From DASCNA01 sp036011305 (GTDB lineage Bacteria; Verrucomicrobiota; Lentisphaeria; Victivallales; GWF2-38-69): a stretch of 7,142 nucleotides of DNA. A model generated the notes under the pieces. The model worked only from the letters and a program-made list of their open reading frames with translations. It ran no database searches and had not been told where the DNA came from. How positions within the stretch are numbered: position 1 is the stretch's first letter; every line of letters starts with the position of its first letter. The stretch lies in the NCBI GenBank assembly GCA_036011305.1, contig DASCNA010000275.1, positions 1 to 7,142 of the forward strand. The letters are read 5' to 3'. Positions 5,230 to 7,142 of the stretch are shown one piece after another. Made by a program: the position numbers and the translations under genes.

Positions 5230-7142
5230 CTAGTTTTTAGAAATCTTATTATATTTCTGCAGCTTATTTTTATTCTTTTTGATACCCTCTATGGATTTTT
5301 CCAATAATACCTCAGAATTAATATCTATTCTCTTTTTGCCGTATTTTATTCTATAAAAAATGAATGTTATGTGTCTGAGATACTTAAAAATAATCGGGTA
5401 ATTATTTTTAGTAATATAAAGAAACTCCAAAGGAGTTTGATGCGGTTTTCTATAAAGCCTCTTAGCAGCTAAGATTTTCAGTACTTTACTGTAGAAGTGA
5501 TCCGCATATACAGATTCTGAATTATTTACATTTTCTCCATCAAATCTATGATGAAATTTATATCTTTTTTTCTTTTTTAATAATATAACAACATATGCAA
5601 AAAGTAATATAACAAGAACAAAAGGCAGAAATAAATACATATCGGCAACTTTTTCGACAATATCATTAATTAAATTTTCCATATTAAAAACTAATGCCTT
5701 CTGGTCATCAAAATTATAGTTAACGATCTTGCTGTACCAGATATATTCAAACCAGTCGCTTATGGTTAGATAAAAACCAATATTTCTTCTGGAAAGTTCT
5801 GATAAAACTCCTGGAGGTGTTGCATCAAATCTGCTCCATCCACGACCTTTGATATATGCTTCAGTCCATGCATGGGCATCTTTAATCCTTATATTGTAGA
5901 TATCTGCATGAGTATTTTTACTGTTTGCCAAATATCCTACAGCTACTCTTGATGGAATACCTACAGTTCTGAGCATTACTGCCAAAGCAGAAGCATATCT
6001 TTCACAATGGCCATCCTTGGAGTTAAAAACAAATTCATCTATCTCCATACCTTTAGTTAATTCTTCTGGTTTATAGTTATAAGTGAATCCTTTTGAAAAA
6101 TAATTTTTTAAAACAATAGCTTTTTTATAGTTATCAATAATCCCATCTGTCAAATTCATTGAAAGTTTTCTTAAAGCCGAAGATGATCCTGCTGAATTTA
6201 GACATATTTTTTTTTCTTTACTGTAAAGTCCTTTATAACATTTATTCAACTCAGTTGAATATTCATATTTTCTACCCTTAATTGATACTGAAGAAAAAAT
6301 TCTGATACTATCCTGAAAAGTAAGATATGCTCTTGAGAAAAAGTTTCCGTTTAAACCTGTTACATAACCATCACTGGGCAGCGTGCTTGGCCTGTATGCA
6401 TTATTTCTGATTGTAATTCTTCTCAAACTGTTCTTGTTGTCTATATTGCGTGTTACTCTTCCATATTTTCTATTACTGAATTCTGAAGCTATCCATTTAC
6501 TGCCGTTAAAAGTGTCAAGAGCAAAAGTCTTCAGATATGTTATACCCTTACCTTCTATCTGAAATAAAAGATCTTCAGAAAGTGTTCCTTTTAATCCGCT
6601 CATATTCAGTTCATCATCTTTCAAATTAACTCCCTGATTTCTAAAAAAGGTAATTCCTCCGCTTCTTACAAGGTTTCTCGGGAAAAAAAGGAATATTATT
6701 GCAGTAGTCAGCATTATGATTGCAATAGTTGTTCTATTCTTGAACATTTTAAATTTTACACTAGATGCAGTAACTGCAGTTTTATCTTTAAATAAATCAA
6801 GATTCATCTCGAAAAAAGCTTTAGGAATAAGAATAAAAGCTGCAATTATTATCAAAATAAATTTATAATCAAGTATTACCAGGCTTCCTACAGCAATTTG
6901 AGTTAATGCAATAGCTGTCGCAAATAACTTATCTCTATGGGAAAGCTTTCTGGTTAGCCGCATAACCTGCAGTACCAGCAATGCATTTCCTAATGAAATG
7001 GAGCGTTCAAATACATTTACTCCCCCAAATCTATAGAATAAATAGAGCGAAAGTGCAAAGACGACAAGTTCAATAAAATATGGAATTTTGCAATTGTCAA
7101 TACTAGAATAAGTTCCATAGGTAATATTAAATATATTTCCAT
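5230..7142 (-). CDS. TgpA/YebA-type membrane transglutaminase-like protein, 5' end outside window
   Basis: The frame is open to the right edge, giving 636 visible residues; a TTG start near 6981 would wrongly cut off about 53 residues including a membrane helix (visible residues 21-36). More helices follow at about 72-110 and 137-154. An extracytoplasmic part contains the TgpA-like segment YLKTFALDTFNGSKW (202-216) and a transglutaminase core with the triad Cys379 (in GHCERYASA), His423 (in DAHAWTEAY) and Asp439 (in FDATPPG). A last helix (about 499-521), a basic stop-transfer KKKK, and a cytoplasmic DUF4129-type domain with TPLEFL (569-574) complete it. Proteins of this layout (P. aeruginosa TgpA, B. 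subtilis YebA) usually lie downstream of a MoxR ATPase and a DUF58 protein, so those may be just beyond the edge. Substrate is unknown: cell-envelope protein or peptide cross-linking or cleavage is possible. The stop is TAG, 2 bp from the convergent fusion gene. Confidence 0.9.
   Translation of the reverse strand, partial: GNIFNITYGTYSSIDNCKIPYFIELVVFALSLYLFYRFGGVNVFERSISLGNALLVLQVMRLTRKLSHRDKLFATAIALTQIAVGSLVILDYKFILIIIAAFILIPKAFFEMNLDLFKDKTAVTASSVKFKMFKNRTTIAIIMLTTAIIFLFFPRNLVRSGGITFFRNQGVNLKDDELNMSGLKGTLSEDLLFQIEGKGITYLKTFALDTFNGSKWIASEFSNRKYGRVTRNIDNKNSLRRITIRNNAYRPSTLPSDGYVTGLNGNFFSRAYLTFQDSIRIFSSVSIKGRKYEYSTELNKCYKGLYSKEKKICLNSAGSSSALRKLSMNLTDGIIDNYKKAIVLKNYFSKGFTYNYKPEELTKGMEIDEFVFNSKDGHCERYASALAVMLRTVGIPSRVAVGYLANSKNTHADIYNIRIKDAHAWTEAYIKGRGWSRFDATPPGVLSELSRRNIGFYLTISDWFEYIWYSKIVNYNFDDQKALVFNMENLINDIVEKVADMYLFLPFVLVILLFAYVVILLKKKKRYKFHHRFDGENVNNSESVYADHFYSKVLKILAAKRLYRKPHQTPLEFLYITKNNYPIIFKYLRHITFIFYRIKYGKKRIDINSEVLLEKSIEGIKKNKNKLQKYNKISKN

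Noticed and set aside
5228..5275. Possible plus-strand terminator (AGAAAT, 8-base loop, ATTTCT, then T-rich stretch)
   Set aside because: The stem is six base pairs and nearly all A/T, and it lies inside the convergent coding sequence, so the stretch after it is T-rich by codon use; too weak to call.

Overview
The window looks like chromosomal DNA of a low-GC, Gram-positive-type anaerobe, most likely a member of the Clostridia or Halanaerobiales. This is inferred from the strongly A/T-rich sequence, the AGA-rich codon use, the AAGGAGG-type ribosome binding site, and the family set (a type I pullulanase, a YtqA-type radical SAM protein, a transglutaminase/DUF4129 membrane protein and a diacylglycerol glycosyltransferase-like enzyme). 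No mobile element, tRNA, rRNA or CRISPR array was seen. The species cannot be fixed from the sequence alone.

Layout from left to right. (1) Bases 1-708, minus strand: a probable two-gene operon. A cysteine-rich four-helix membrane protein of unknown function (244-708, strong ribosome binding site) is followed after 19 bp by the N-terminus of a GT28/MGDG-synthase-like glycolipid glycosyltransferase that runs off the left edge (1-224). (2) Bases 709-952: a non-coding stretch rich in dyads. It has a GC-containing hairpin that probably ends the pullulanase transcript (895-918) and a perfect A/T-rich inverted repeat (803-840) whose arms are themselves palindromes 21 bp apart, like a paired operator. 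(3) Bases 953-3289, minus strand: a complete type I pullulanase with an N-terminal hydrophobic leader and all GH13 catalytic residues. (4) Bases 3290-3400: a 111-bp divergent promoter region with a good -10 for the pullulanase. (5) Bases 3401-5227, plus strand: a 608-residue fusion of a YtqA/YhcC-type radical SAM protein with a MnmD (MnmC methyltransferase-domain) tRNA methyltransferase. (6) Bases 5230-7142, minus strand: a membrane transglutaminase-like protein of the TgpA/YebA type. It converges on the fusion gene with only 2 bp between the stop codons and is open through the right edge.

The genes do not form one pathway. The left pair probably concerns membrane glycolipids, the pullulanase debranches alpha-glucans, the fusion protein probably modifies the tRNA wobble uridine, and the transglutaminase-like protein probably belongs to a MoxR/DUF58/TgpA operon lying beyond the right edge. 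The most interesting item is the radical SAM-MnmD fusion: it links the still poorly understood YtqA/YhcC family to mnm5(s2)U34 tRNA modification within one polypeptide.
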